Shown: positions 1-8,182 of the stretch, piece after piece
How the letters are laid out: each line of letters begins with the position of its first letter
Position numbering within the stretch: position 1 is the first letter of the stretch
Source: Phytoactinopolyspora halophila
GTDB taxonomy: Bacteria; Actinomycetota; Actinomycetes; Jiangellales; Jiangellaceae
Direction of reading: 5' to 3'
Length of the DNA: 64,000 nt
Assembly: GCF_003287285.1 (NCBI RefSeq)
Contig: NZ_QMIG01000025.1
Location: 1 to 64,000, forward strand
Notes under the pieces: generated by a model
Seen by the model: the letters and a program-made list of their open reading frames with translations, nothing else
What the model was told of the DNA's origin: nothing
The model's database searches: none
Position numbers and translations under genes: made by a program

Positions 1-52
1 CGCCGATGGTACTGCCCCGGAAACAGGGTGGGAGAGTAGGACACCGCCGGCC
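1..52 (+). rRNA. rrf: 5S ribosomal RNA, 3' end only
   Basis: The window opens inside a 5S rRNA gene. Bases 1-52 match the conserved 3' portion: the CGCCGATGGTACTGC segment, the helix around positions 17-32, and GGGAGAGTAGGACACCGCCGG closing the molecule. The 5' part lies before the window. A strong terminator follows within 15 bases, as expected for the last gene of an rrn operon. The exact 3' end is uncertain by a few bases. Confidence 0.93.
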
Positions 53-65
53 ACACACTCAGAAA

Positions 66-103
66 AAAGGGGGCCACCCGCATGCGGGTGGCCCCCTTTC
101 ATT
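66..103 (+). terminator. Rho-independent terminator of the rrn operon
   Basis: A perfect 16-bp stem pairs 66-81 with 84-99 around a two-base apex in a GCATGC core, and the 3' arm runs into a T-rich stretch (TTTCATTTGTT). The position directly after 5S rRNA fits an intrinsic rrn terminator. From about 104 to 375 there is no convincing gene, only the presumed promoter region of the next CDS. Confidence 0.9.
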
Positions 104-375
104 TGTTGTCGGAACCTGAACCGCCAGCACGGCCCGGGCATCGTGACAAGAGAACGCATGTACCCCGAATCGGACAACACGACTCGCATGTAAGACTGTG
201 CGTGTTGGCGCATCGTTGCCAGCGGCCGTGGGTATTTCGACAGAGCGGCCGGTATGCGCCGGTGAGCGAGAATGGCGTGCGGCGGAACGGAGGTTCCAGC
301 GCCATGGTGGGGAGGCAAGATGGCGAAATGGCACGACGAGAACGGGCACGTGACTGCCTCGAGCGGTGAGCGGCG

Positions 376-1275
376 GTGAGCGAGAACCAGAACGAGCCGC
401 CACACGGCAAGGGCAAGCGACCGGAGAGCGGCCGTTCCCGGCCGGGGGAACGTGGACGGCGGGACGGTGCCCGTGGTGGCCGCGACGATTCCGGCGGCCC
501 GCGTGGCAACGGGCGCGGCCGCCCACGGCCCGGTGAGGAGCGTCGACGCGGCGACGCGTCCGCCCCACGGGGTGGGCGGGGCGAGCAGACGCGGGAGAAG
601 AAAGCTGACGAGCCGGTGATCGACGAGGATGTCACCGGCGACGAGCTCGACGAGCACGTCCGGGCCGAACTCCGAGGCCTGCCCGGAGGTGTCGCGAAGA
701 CGGTGGCGCGTCACCTCGTGATGGCCGGCACGCTGCTGGAGGAAGATCCGGAGACAGCATATGCGCATGCCCGGACGGCACGGCGGAAGGCCGCCCGGAT
801 CGGAATCGTCCGTGAAGCGGCGGGAATCGCAGCGTATCGCGCCGGACGGTATTCGGATGCGCTGGCCGAGCTCCGCGCGGCGCGGAGAATGACGGGCTCG
901 GCGGAGTACCTGCCGATGATGGCCGACTGCGAGCGTGGCCTGGGCAGGCCCGTACGCGCGCTGGATTTGGCTTCGGACCCGGCCGTCACGGCGCTGGATA
1001 CGGCAAGCCGGATGGAGATGCTCATCGTGGCGGCCGGAGCTCGTCGCGACCTGGGTGAGCACGCCGCTGCGGCGGCCATGCTGCAAGTGCCGGAGTTGCG
1101 CTCGCAGTCCACGGAGCCGTGGATCGCCCGGCTGCGGTACGCGTATGCCGATGCGCTCGCAGCCTCCGGGCGCGAGCGGGAGGCGCATCGGTGGTTTCTG
1201 CGAGCCGCCGAGGCGGACGCCGACGCGGAGACGGATGCGGCGGAACGCGCGGCGCAGCTCGCGCCATCAGGCTGA
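376..1275 (+). CDS. TPR-like repeat protein with basic disordered N-terminus
   Basis: This is a 299-residue protein of unknown function. Residues 1-75 are rich in Gly, Arg, Glu and Pro and look disordered. Residues 80-295 are alanine-rich helices arranged like tetratricopeptide repeats, with segments such as AAYRAGRYSDALAELRAARR and YADALAASGREREAHRWFLR. No catalytic motif is visible. Similar TPR proteins are commonly found upstream of the HAD hydrolase/tlyA block in actinobacteria, which supports a real gene. The GTG at 376 is the assigned start, though its ribosome binding site is weak. A scaffold or protein-protein interaction role is inference. Confidence 0.8.
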   Translation: MSENQNEPPHGKGKRPESGRSRPGERGRRDGARGGRDDSGGPRGNGRGRPRPGEERRRGDASAPRGGRGEQTREKKADEPVIDEDVTGDELDEHVRAELRGLPGGVAKTVARHLVMAGTLLEEDPETAYAHARTARRKAARIGIVREAAGIAAYRAGRYSDALAELRAARRMTGSAEYLPMMADCERGLGRPVRALDLASDPAVTALDTASRMEMLIVAAGARRDLGEHAAAAAMLQVPELRSQSTEPWIARLRYAYADALAASGREREAHRWFLRAAEADADAETDAAERAAQLAPSG

Positions 1276-1318
1276 GCGCGTAGCGTTCTGGAGATCGGCA
1301 GCCCGACATGGGGCGCTG

Positions 1319-1357
1319 TTGTCCACAAGGGTCGGTTCGAAACCTGTGTTGTCCACA
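1319..1357 (+). promoter_or_regulatory. Two DnaA-box-like 9-mers upstream of the ssb-like gene
   Basis: TTGTCCACA occurs at 1319-1327 and again at 1349-1357, in the same orientation and exactly 30 bp apart. This 9-mer is the form of DnaA box reported for high-GC actinobacteria. Both lie in the 190-bp gap between the TPR gene and the SSB-like gene, about 110-150 bp before its start. Binding by DnaA is inferred from the sequence only. Confidence 0.5.
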
Positions 1358-1465
1358 ATTGCTCGGCACCCAGTAGCGCTCCGGCGAGCCACGGCAGACG
1401 ATGGTTGCACACATCAACTCGACGGGCTGTGGCCCGTCGTGTCTCTCGTCGAAGGAGCGGAATCA

Positions 1466-1873
1466 ATGAGTGCTGCGTTCGCGCCGGCGATCGAGCATCG
1501 CAATGAGGTCAGACTCGTGGGCCGGGTCGCGGCAGAGCCCAAGGTCACGGCGATGCCTAGCGGGGATGAGGTGGTCAACCTCCGGCTCATCGTCGGCCGT
1601 CAGCCCGGTTCGGATGGCCGACGTCGTCGGCCGTCGGTCGACACCGTCATGTGCGCAGCGTGGAATCCGCTCGCGCGCCGCCGCGTTCGTATGTGGGACG
1701 CCGGAGACATCGTCGAAGTCCGGGGATCCCTGCGGCGCAGGTTCTGGCGCGCGCAGGACGGCCCGCGTAACCGATACGAGGTGGAAGTGGAGACGGGTTT
1801 CCGGTTGGCACGAGCGTCCGGGGGAGAATCGCAGCCTGAGCAAATGGACCGGCAAGGGCACGAGACAACGTGA
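1466..1873 (+). CDS. Single-stranded DNA-binding (SSB/OB-fold) family protein, short form
   Basis: This is a 135-residue protein with one OB-fold of the SSB family. The pattern N-x-V-x-LVGRVAAEP, then SGDEVVNLRLIV, CAAWNPLARR, GDIVEVRGSLRRRFWR and a closing RYEVEVE follows the SSB strand order. It lacks the long Gly-rich linker and acidic DDDIPF-type tail of the main replicative SSB, so it is probably an accessory SSB. The ATG at 1466 is preceded by GAAGGAG at 1451-1457. The stop overlaps the GTG of the next gene (GTGA), indicating translational coupling. DnaA-box-like sites upstream may link it to replication status. Confidence 0.82.
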   Translation: MSAAFAPAIEHRNEVRLVGRVAAEPKVTAMPSGDEVVNLRLIVGRQPGSDGRRRRPSVDTVMCAAWNPLARRRVRMWDAGDIVEVRGSLRRRFWRAQDGPRNRYEVEVETGFRLARASGGESQPEQMDRQGHETT

Positions 1874-2979
1874 GTACGCAGGCTGCAACGGAAAATCGCG
1901 TGCAGGCGGGCACGCTGGCGCAGATGTATGACGTCGCGCTTCTCGACCTCGATGGCGTCGTATATGTCGGTGAGGCACCCGTCGAGCATGCCGCCCAGGC
2001 GTTACGTGAGGCGCGGGCGCGGGACATGCGCCTGGCGTTCGTCACGAACAACGCGTCGCGGACGCCAGCTATCGTGGCCGCGCATCTCACTCGCATCGGT
2101 ATTCACGCGAGCGAGCAGGAGGTGGTCACGTCGGCCCAAGCGGCGGCGAGACTCCTCGCGGAACAACTTCCTCGCGATGCGCGAGTGCTGGTGGTCGGAG
2201 GTGCTGGCCTGCACGAGGCGGTGCGCGAGCGTGGCTTGGCACCGGTGACGTCCCTGGAGGAGGACACGCAGGCGGTAGTCCAGGGGTTCAGCCCTGACGT
2301 GGATTGGCGTGCCCTTGCTGAAGGGGCGTATGCGGTCGCCCGGGGGCTGCCGTGGGTGGCGAGCAACATCGATCGCACCATACCGACGGCACGTGGGGTC
2401 GCGCCCGGAAACGGCGCGCTGGTGGATGCGGTGCGTGCGGCGACCGGGCGCGATCCGGTGGTCGCAGGCAAGCCGGAACCACCGATGCATCGTGAGGCAA
2501 TGGTACGTACAGGCGCTCACCGCCCCCTGGTCGTCGGTGATCGGCTCGACACCGACATCGACGGTGCACGACGCGCCGGCAGCGACAGCCTGCTCGTGCT
2601 GACGGGTGTGACGTCGCCGGAAGAGCTTGTCATGGCGCCGCCGCAGCTGCGTCCGACATACGTGGGTGCTGATCTGCGTGCACTTCACCAGCAGGCACCC
2701 CAGCTCGGGGTGGAGCCCGGCCGAGACCAGTGTGGTGGATGGACGGCGACGATCGAGGCCGGCACGATGCACCTGCACCGCTCGGCCGTAGACGGGACCG
2801 ACACCGACGAGGTGCCAGAGTTCGGGACCTCCGGTGTCGACCTCGACGCGTTACGTGCGGTCTGCGGCGCGGCGTGGGCGTATCGGCGTGAGATCGATGC
2901 CGAGTCGATCCGCCGGGTGCTGCGCATGGCCGGAGACGGCTCCGGCAACGGCGGAGGCGACCGTCGTGGCCACCTGTGA
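1870..2979 (+). CDS. HAD-superfamily subfamily IIA hydrolase (NagD-like phosphatase)
   Basis: This 369-residue protein is a HAD phosphatase of the NagD/p-nitrophenylphosphatase type. Motif I is DLDGVVYVG near residue 24, motif II is the VTNNASRTP segment, and motifs III/IV are the AGKPEPP lysine region and VVGDRLDTDIDGARRAG. The IIA cap lies between motifs II and III. About 100 residues at the C-terminus beyond the HAD fold are characteristic of actinobacterial homologues beside tlyA. The GTG start at 1870 overlaps the SSB-like stop. The substrate is unknown; sugar phosphates and nucleoside monophosphates are usual for the family. Confidence 0.88.
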   Translation: MSTQAATENRVQAGTLAQMYDVALLDLDGVVYVGEAPVEHAAQALREARARDMRLAFVTNNASRTPAIVAAHLTRIGIHASEQEVVTSAQAAARLLAEQLPRDARVLVVGGAGLHEAVRERGLAPVTSLEEDTQAVVQGFSPDVDWRALAEGAYAVARGLPWVASNIDRTIPTARGVAPGNGALVDAVRAATGRDPVVAGKPEPPMHREAMVRTGAHRPLVVGDRLDTDIDGARRAGSDSLLVLTGVTSPEELVMAPPQLRPTYVGADLRALHQQAPQLGVEPGRDQCGGWTATIEAGTMHLHRSAVDGTDTDEVPEFGTSGVDLDALRAVCGAAWAYRREIDAESIRRVLRMAGDGSGNGGGDRRGHL

Positions 2980-3047
2980 CGCATCACCCGGCCGGTTCGT
3001 GGTGAAGTCCGACCATTCCGTGGGGTTGGCGTACTAGCGTTACTCTC

Positions 3048-3317
3048 ATGCATGACGAGAGCCCGAACGGCACGAGCCAGGCCGACGACAATACCGGCAA
3101 CCATACCGGCGATCCTGCGGTCGACGAGGCGTTACGGACGTTGCGTGGCCTCGACCAGCGTCCGGTGCACGAGCATGTATCCGTGATCGAGCGAGCTCAC
3201 CAGGCATTGCACGAGAGGTTGGCGGATGAGCCCGAGGACGAGGTCGGGGACGGTGCAGCGGTGGAGCCAGCCGCCACGACCAACGATGCAGCTGCTGCGG
3301 GCGACGGGCAGGGGTGA
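3048..3317 (+). CDS. Small conserved hypothetical protein between HAD hydrolase and tlyA
   Basis: This is an acidic, largely disordered 89-residue protein. It has one predicted helix around the segment VDEALRTLRGLDQRPVHEHV followed by ERAHQALHERL, and an Ala/Asp-rich tail. No known fold or active site is visible. A small ORF of this kind often sits between the HAD phosphatase and tlyA in actinobacteria. It ends 4 bases before the tlyA start, consistent with co-translation. The ATG at 3048 has no clear Shine-Dalgarno sequence. Confidence 0.68.
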   Translation: MHDESPNGTSQADDNTGNHTGDPAVDEALRTLRGLDQRPVHEHVSVIERAHQALHERLADEPEDEVGDGAAVEPAATTNDAAAAGDGQG

Positions 3318-3321
3318 CCAC

Positions 3322-4125
3322 GTGGCGCCACGTCGCCGGCTTGATGCGGAGCTGGTGCGGCGCCGGCTCGCGCGTTCTCGCGAGCACGCCGCCACCCTCG
3401 TTGCCGAGGGGCGAGTCCAGATCGCCGGAATGCCAGCCACCAAGGCGGCAACCATGGTAGATCCGGCGGCCGCCGTGATCGTATCGGAACCGCCACACGA
3501 GGAGTACGCTTCCCGTGGCGGGTACAAGCTCGCCGGTGCGCTCGACGTTTTCGCGCCAGACGGGCTCGAGGTTGCCGGCCGCCGGTGTCTCGATGCTGGT
3601 GCCTCCACGGGAGGGTTCACCGACGTGCTGTTGCGCCGCAGCGCCGCAGCGGTGGTCGCCGTCGACGTCGGCTACGGACAGCTTGCCTGGCCACTGCGCT
3701 CGGACGAGCGAGTCGAGGTGCTCGAACGCACGAACGTGCGGGACCTGACTTTGGAGCGGGTCGGTATGCCGGTCGAGCTGGTCGTCGCCGATCTCTCCTT
3801 CATCTCACTGTGCCTGGTTCTGGCGCCGTTGCGGGAGGTCGCCACGGCCGAGGCCGACTTTCTGCTGATGGTCAAGCCACAGTTCGAGGTCGGAAAGGAG
3901 CGGGTGGGCAAGGGTGGTGTCGTGCGCGAGCCGACGTTACGCGCGGAAGCGGTGCTGTCGGTGGCGGAAGCAGCCGCGGAACTCGGGCTCGGCGTGGGCG
4001 GGGTGATCGCGAGCCCGCTGCCGGGACCGTCGGGTAACGTCGAATACTTCCTGTGGCTCCAGCGTGAAGCTCCCGAGCTGGATGTGGCGACGGTGGAACG
4101 CGCCGTCGAGGAAGGACCGACGTGA
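3322..4125 (+). CDS. tlyA: 16S/23S rRNA 2'-O-methyltransferase TlyA
   Basis: TlyA methylates ribose 2'-hydroxyls in 16S and 23S rRNA, and in mycobacteria this is needed for capreomycin sensitivity. The 267-residue protein has an N-terminal S4 RNA-binding domain (residues 1-60). A Rossmann methyltransferase follows with the SAM-binding segment CLDAGASTGGFTDVLL, the acidic strand VVAVDVGYGQLAW, VVADLSFISL and the catalytic lysine region VKPQFEVGKERVGKGGVVR. GTG at 3322 gives the usual family length; the longer in-frame extension would overlap the preceding small gene. The stop overlaps the start of the NAD kinase gene. Confidence 0.93.
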   Translation: MAPRRRLDAELVRRRLARSREHAATLVAEGRVQIAGMPATKAATMVDPAAAVIVSEPPHEEYASRGGYKLAGALDVFAPDGLEVAGRRCLDAGASTGGFTDVLLRRSAAAVVAVDVGYGQLAWPLRSDERVEVLERTNVRDLTLERVGMPVELVVADLSFISLCLVLAPLREVATAEADFLLMVKPQFEVGKERVGKGGVVREPTLRAEAVLSVAEAAAELGLGVGGVIASPLPGPSGNVEYFLWLQREAPELDVATVERAVEEGPT

Positions 4126-5102
4126 GCGCGAGCATGGAACCGGAGCACGCCCGGGTGCCGGAGGAGGCGTCGTTGCCCGGAGCTGGATCCGGCGGAATGG
4201 AGAGCGAGCGGACGGTGCTGCTCGTGACCCATACCGGACGCCAGGAGGCCCGCAACGTCGCCAAGGAAGCGGCGCAGCTGTTCGCCCAGCAGGGCATCAA
4301 CGTCAAGGTTTTCGCCGAGGAGGCGCCGGACTTGCACGTGGGTGCGTTGGGCGGGCTGGTGGAGCTCGTCAAGGCCATTCCCGACGCGGCCGTGAACTGT
4401 GAACTGGTGGTCGTACTCGGTGGAGACGGCACCATCTTGCGCGGTGCCGAGGTCGCTCGCCCCACGGGCACTCCCATCCTGGGTGTCAACCTCGGTCACA
4501 TCGGGTTCCTTGCCGAGGCCGAGCGCGATGCGCTGAGTTTCACCGTCGATCACGTTGTCGAGCGGGACTACGTGGTCGAAGAACGCATGACCGTCGATGT
4601 CACCGTCCGCCAGGATGGCGTGACGCTCGCCGAGGGGTGGGCGCTGAACGACGTCAGCGTGGAGAAGGCGAGCCGGGAACGGATGCTCGATCTGGTCGCG
4701 GAGATTGACGGCCGGGCACTGTCGCGGTGGGGGTGCGACGGCGTGGTGATGGCCACCCCGACGGGCTCGACGGCCTACGCGTTCAGCGCGGGCGGTCCCA
4801 TCGTCTGGCCGGAGCTGGAAGCGTTGCTCATGGTGCCGATCAGCGCGCACGCGCTGTTCGCCCGGGCACTGGTGGTGGCCCCGTCGTCGGAGCTGGCGGT
4901 CACCGTGCAGCCGCGCACGGCCGGTGCCGTGTTGTGGTGTGACGGCCGCCGGGCGGTCGACCTCCCTCCTGGTGCGCGCGTGGAGGTGCGCCGTGGACAC
5001 TGGCCCGTTCGCCTGGCGCGCTTGCACGAGGCCCCGTTCACGGATCGGCTGGTGGCCAAGTTCGGGCTCCCTGTTGAGGGGTGGCGCGGGCGCCGGGACT
5101 AG
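4122..5102 (+). CDS. nadK: NAD kinase
   Basis: This enzyme phosphorylates NAD to NADP in the cytoplasm, using ATP or polyphosphate. Family signatures are GGDGTILRGAE, GVNLGHIGFLAE, the ALNDVSVEK block and the substrate motif DGVVMATPTGSTAYAFS followed by GGPI. The assigned protein has 326 residues, of which the first 25 or so are non-conserved. GTG 4122 couples it to tlyA through a 4-base overlap, but the internal ATG at 4197 (MESERTVLL) would start directly at the conserved fold. The neighbours tlyA and recN are the standard actinobacterial context. Confidence 0.94.
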   Translation: MSASMEPEHARVPEEASLPGAGSGGMESERTVLLVTHTGRQEARNVAKEAAQLFAQQGINVKVFAEEAPDLHVGALGGLVELVKAIPDAAVNCELVVVLGGDGTILRGAEVARPTGTPILGVNLGHIGFLAEAERDALSFTVDHVVERDYVVEERMTVDVTVRQDGVTLAEGWALNDVSVEKASRERMLDLVAEIDGRALSRWGCDGVVMATPTGSTAYAFSAGGPIVWPELEALLMVPISAHALFARALVVAPSSELAVTVQPRTAGAVLWCDGRRAVDLPPGARVEVRRGHWPVRLARLHEAPFTDRLVAKFGLPVEGWRGRRD

Positions 5103-5177
5103 CTTCGGCATCTTCGCGTGGTTGCGTCCGCGTTGCCGGCACGGTGACCGCTGGCGTTTCGGCTAGGCTGGATTCTC

Positions 5178-6995
5178 GTGCTGCACGAAATCCGGATCCG
5201 CGGGCTGGGCGTCATCGACGACGCGCAACTCGAGCTTGGACCCGGTTTGACGGTTGTGACCGGCGAGACCGGTGCTGGTAAGACCATGGTGCTCACCGGT
5301 CTGAACCTGCTCATGGGTGGTCGCGCCGACGGCGGCGCGGTCCGGGCAGGCGCGGATCGAGCTGTTGTCGAGGGCCGGTTACAGGTCGAACCGGAGAGTC
5401 CCGCCGTCGTCCGTGCCGTCGAGGCCGGCGCGGAGCTCGACGACGGAGAGCTGTTGATGAGCAGGACGCTGTCGGCCGGGGGCCGTTCGCGCGCGCACGT
5501 TGGCGGGCGGGGCGCGCCGGTTGGCCTGCTCGCGGAGCTGGCCGAGGAGCTGGTCGCGGTGCATGGCCAGAGCGACCAGCAGCGGCTGCTGCGGTCGTCA
5601 CGTCAGCGCCTGGCACTGGATCGCTTCGCCGGCGCGGATGTGGCCGAACCGCTGGCCGAATACGGGCACCGCTATGAGCGGCTGCGAGCGGTCGAGGCGG
5701 AGCTGACCGAGGTGACGACACGCGCGCGCGAGCGCGCGCAAGAAGCCGATATGCTCCGGTTCGGTCTCGGCGAGATCGAGCGCGTCGATCCCCAGCCGGG
5801 GGAAGACGTCGCGCTCGCCGCGGAGGAGGAACGTCTGGGCCACGCTGACGCCCTGCGTAACGCCGCGGAGACGGCGCACCGGGCACTGTCGGCGGACGAG
5901 ACCGGACCAGGCGAGGCCGATGTGCTGACGCTGCTGGGCAGCGCGCGGCAAGCGCTGGAACCCGAAGCTGGTCACGACCCGGAGCTGTCCGCCTTGACCG
6001 ATCGGCTGGCCGAGGCGACCTACCTGCTGGGTGACATCGCGGCCGATCTCGCCTCGTACGCCAACAACATCGACACCGATCCCGTACGGCTGGCCGAGGT
6101 GCAGGAACGGCGTGCGGCGCTGGCCGACCTCATCCGCAAATACGGCGACGGCGGTCCCGGTGCCGGCCGCGGCGAGCCGTCCGGCGGGCCCGCGGGGGCG
6201 TCCGGCGAGCCTGCTGAGGCGTCTGGCGAGCCCGGCGAGACGGAGGCCGGGCGTAGCGAGATCGATGCGGTCCTCGCGTGGGCCGAGCACGGTTCGCGGC
6301 GGCTGTTCGAGCTGGACGGCGATGACGAACGGGTCGCCACGCTGCGCGCCGAGCGAGATCAGCTCACGGCCGAACTCACCGAGCTGGCCGGCACCATCAC
6401 CCGGGCGCGAACGGATGCCGCGGAGAAGTTCAGCTCTGCGGTGGGTGACGAGCTCACCGCGCTGGCGATGCCGCACGCCCGGGTGCAGGTCGAGGTGCGC
6501 CCTCGTGGGGAGCTCGGACCGCAGGGGGCTGACGATGTCGAGATCCTGTTCAGCGCCCACACCGGCGCCCAGCCGCGACCGCTGGACAAGGGCGCTTCGG
6601 GTGGTGAGCTGTCGCGATTGATGCTCGCGATCGAGGTGGTGTTCGCCGGTGCCGATCCGGTGCCGACGTTCGTCTTCGACGAGGTCGACGCCGGAGTGGG
6701 AGGCAAAGCCGCCGTGGAAGTCGGCCGCCGGCTGGCGGCACTGGCCCGGCATGCCCAGGTGCTCGTCGTCACGCACCTGCCGCAGGTGGCGGCCTTCGCC
6801 GACCGCCACCTCACCGTCGTGAAATCCGACGACGGTAGTGTGACCAGCAGCGATGTTCAAACCCTCGACGACACCGGGCGGGTGCGAGAGCTGTCGCGCA
6901 TGCTGGCCGGGCAGGAGGACTCGGCATCGGCCCAGGCCCATGCCGAGGAGCTGCTGTCCGCGGCTGCGGCAGAACGAATGAGGAGCAGAGCGTGA
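5178..6995 (+). CDS. recN: DNA repair ATPase RecN
   Basis: RecN is an SMC-like ATPase acting in double-strand-break repair. Visible are the Walker A GETGAGKT near residue 32, the QSDQQRLL segment, a long coiled coil, the ABC signature SGGELSRLMLAIE, Walker B VFDEVDAGVGG and the D-loop/H-loop region VVTHLPQVAAFAD. At 605 residues it is longer than usual because of a Gly/Ser/Glu/Pro insert of about 35 residues (6160-6250) built from GEP/ASGEP repeats inside the coiled coil. The GTG start at 5178 follows a 75-bp gap after the NAD kinase gene. Confidence 0.95.
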   Translation: MLHEIRIRGLGVIDDAQLELGPGLTVVTGETGAGKTMVLTGLNLLMGGRADGGAVRAGADRAVVEGRLQVEPESPAVVRAVEAGAELDDGELLMSRTLSAGGRSRAHVGGRGAPVGLLAELAEELVAVHGQSDQQRLLRSSRQRLALDRFAGADVAEPLAEYGHRYERLRAVEAELTEVTTRARERAQEADMLRFGLGEIERVDPQPGEDVALAAEEERLGHADALRNAAETAHRALSADETGPGEADVLTLLGSARQALEPEAGHDPELSALTDRLAEATYLLGDIAADLASYANNIDTDPVRLAEVQERRAALADLIRKYGDGGPGAGRGEPSGGPAGASGEPAEASGEPGETEAGRSEIDAVLAWAEHGSRRLFELDGDDERVATLRAERDQLTAELTELAGTITRARTDAAEKFSSAVGDELTALAMPHARVQVEVRPRGELGPQGADDVEILFSAHTGAQPRPLDKGASGGELSRLMLAIEVVFAGADPVPTFVFDEVDAGVGGKAAVEVGRRLAALARHAQVLVVTHLPQVAAFADRHLTVVKSDDGSVTSSDVQTLDDTGRVRELSRMLAGQEDSASAQAHAEELLSAAAAERMRSRA

Positions 6996-8182
6996 GAATG
7001 CCCATGTTGCGCCGGCGACGGCCGGACGACTTACCGGGAGTGTCCGGAGTGGCGCGCCTGGATCACCGAACGAAGAACCTGACCAAGCGACTCAAACCTG
7101 GTGAGATCGCCATCATCGACCATCTGGACCTGGATCGGGTGAGCGCGGAGGCCCTAGTCGAACGCGAGGTCGGCGCGGTCGTCAACGTGCGGCCCTCGGT
7201 CAGCGGCAGGTACCCGAACCTGGGGCCCGACATCATCGTCGACGCGGGCATTCCCCTCATCGACGACGTCGGTCCGGAGCTGTTCAACGCGGTACGCGAG
7301 GGCGAGGTCCTGCGGGTCGACGGCGACACGATCTACCGCGACTCCGTGCACGGCAGCGCGCCGATCGATCAGGGACGACGGCACACTACCGAGAGCCTTG
7401 CCGCGCTCATGGACGACGCCCGGGAGGGGTTGTCCGCCCAGCTCGAAGCGTTCGCCGCCAACACCATGGAGTTCCTGAAACGCGAGCGGGACCTGCTGCT
7501 CGACGGCGTCGGTGTGCCGGAGGTCCGGACGAACTTCGAGGGCCGGCACGTCCTGATCGTCGTGCGCGGGTACGACTACAAGGGCGATCTCGGGGCGCTG
7601 CGGCCGTACATCAGGGAATACCGCCCGCTGTTGGTCGGCGTGGATGGGGGAGCCGACGCTCTCCTGGAGGTCGGGCTGACGCCGGACATGATCGTCGGGG
7701 ATATGGACTCCGTCTCCGACGACGCCTTGACCAGCGGCGCCGAGCTGGTGGTGCATGCCTACCGGGATGGGCGCGCGCCCGGCACCGGGCGCCTGGAGCG
7801 GATGGGCCTCTCCGGCGTGCCGTTTCCCGCCGCGGGTACCAGCGAGGACGTCGCCATGTTGCTGGCCGACCACAAGGGAGCGCAGCTGATCGTGGCGGTG
7901 GGAACGCACGCGACGCTGGTCGAGTTTCTGGACAAGGGTCGCGCCGGCATGGCGAGCACGTTCCTCACCCGGCTGCGCGTAGGAAGCAAACTCGTCGACG
8001 CCAAGGGTGTCAGCCGGCTGTATCGTAGCCGGGTCTCGGTATGGCTCTTGTGGCTTCTCGTCGTCGCCGGTGCCGCAGCGGTGCTCGCGGCGATCATCGC
8101 GACGCCCACCGGACAGGCCTACCTCGATATCGGGGGATCGTGGTGGGACCGTTTCTTCTACTGGATTCGAGGACTGTTCTAA
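6992..8182 (+). CDS. steA: Cytokinetic-ring protein SteA (thiamin pyrophosphokinase-like fold)
   Basis: The 396-residue protein matches the SteA family, studied in Corynebacterium as a partner of SteB at the division septum. The N-terminal part contains the KRLKPGEIAIIDHLDLDR segment. The middle has a thiamin-pyrophosphokinase-like core with LLVGVDGGADALLE and DMIVGDMDSVSDD, then AAGTSEDVAMLLA. The C-terminus carries one membrane helix (about residues 350-372) and a short aromatic tail. GTG 6992 overlaps the recN stop by four bases. A catalytic role is doubtful; a structural division function is the inference. Confidence 0.88.
   Translation: MRMPMLRRRRPDDLPGVSGVARLDHRTKNLTKRLKPGEIAIIDHLDLDRVSAEALVEREVGAVVNVRPSVSGRYPNLGPDIIVDAGIPLIDDVGPELFNAVREGEVLRVDGDTIYRDSVHGSAPIDQGRRHTTESLAALMDDAREGLSAQLEAFAANTMEFLKRERDLLLDGVGVPEVRTNFEGRHVLIVVRGYDYKGDLGALRPYIREYRPLLVGVDGGADALLEVGLTPDMIVGDMDSVSDDALTSGAELVVHAYRDGRAPGTGRLERMGLSGVPFPAAGTSEDVAMLLADHKGAQLIVAVGTHATLVEFLDKGRAGMASTFLTRLRVGSKLVDAKGVSRLYRSRVSVWLLWLLVVAGAAAVLAAIIATPTGQAYLDIGGSWWDRFFYWIRGLF

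Noticed and set aside
99-635. Leftward ORFs in the gap after the 5S rRNA and over the TPR gene start
   Set aside because: Basic, low-complexity products typical of shadow frames; no ribosome binding site or motif.
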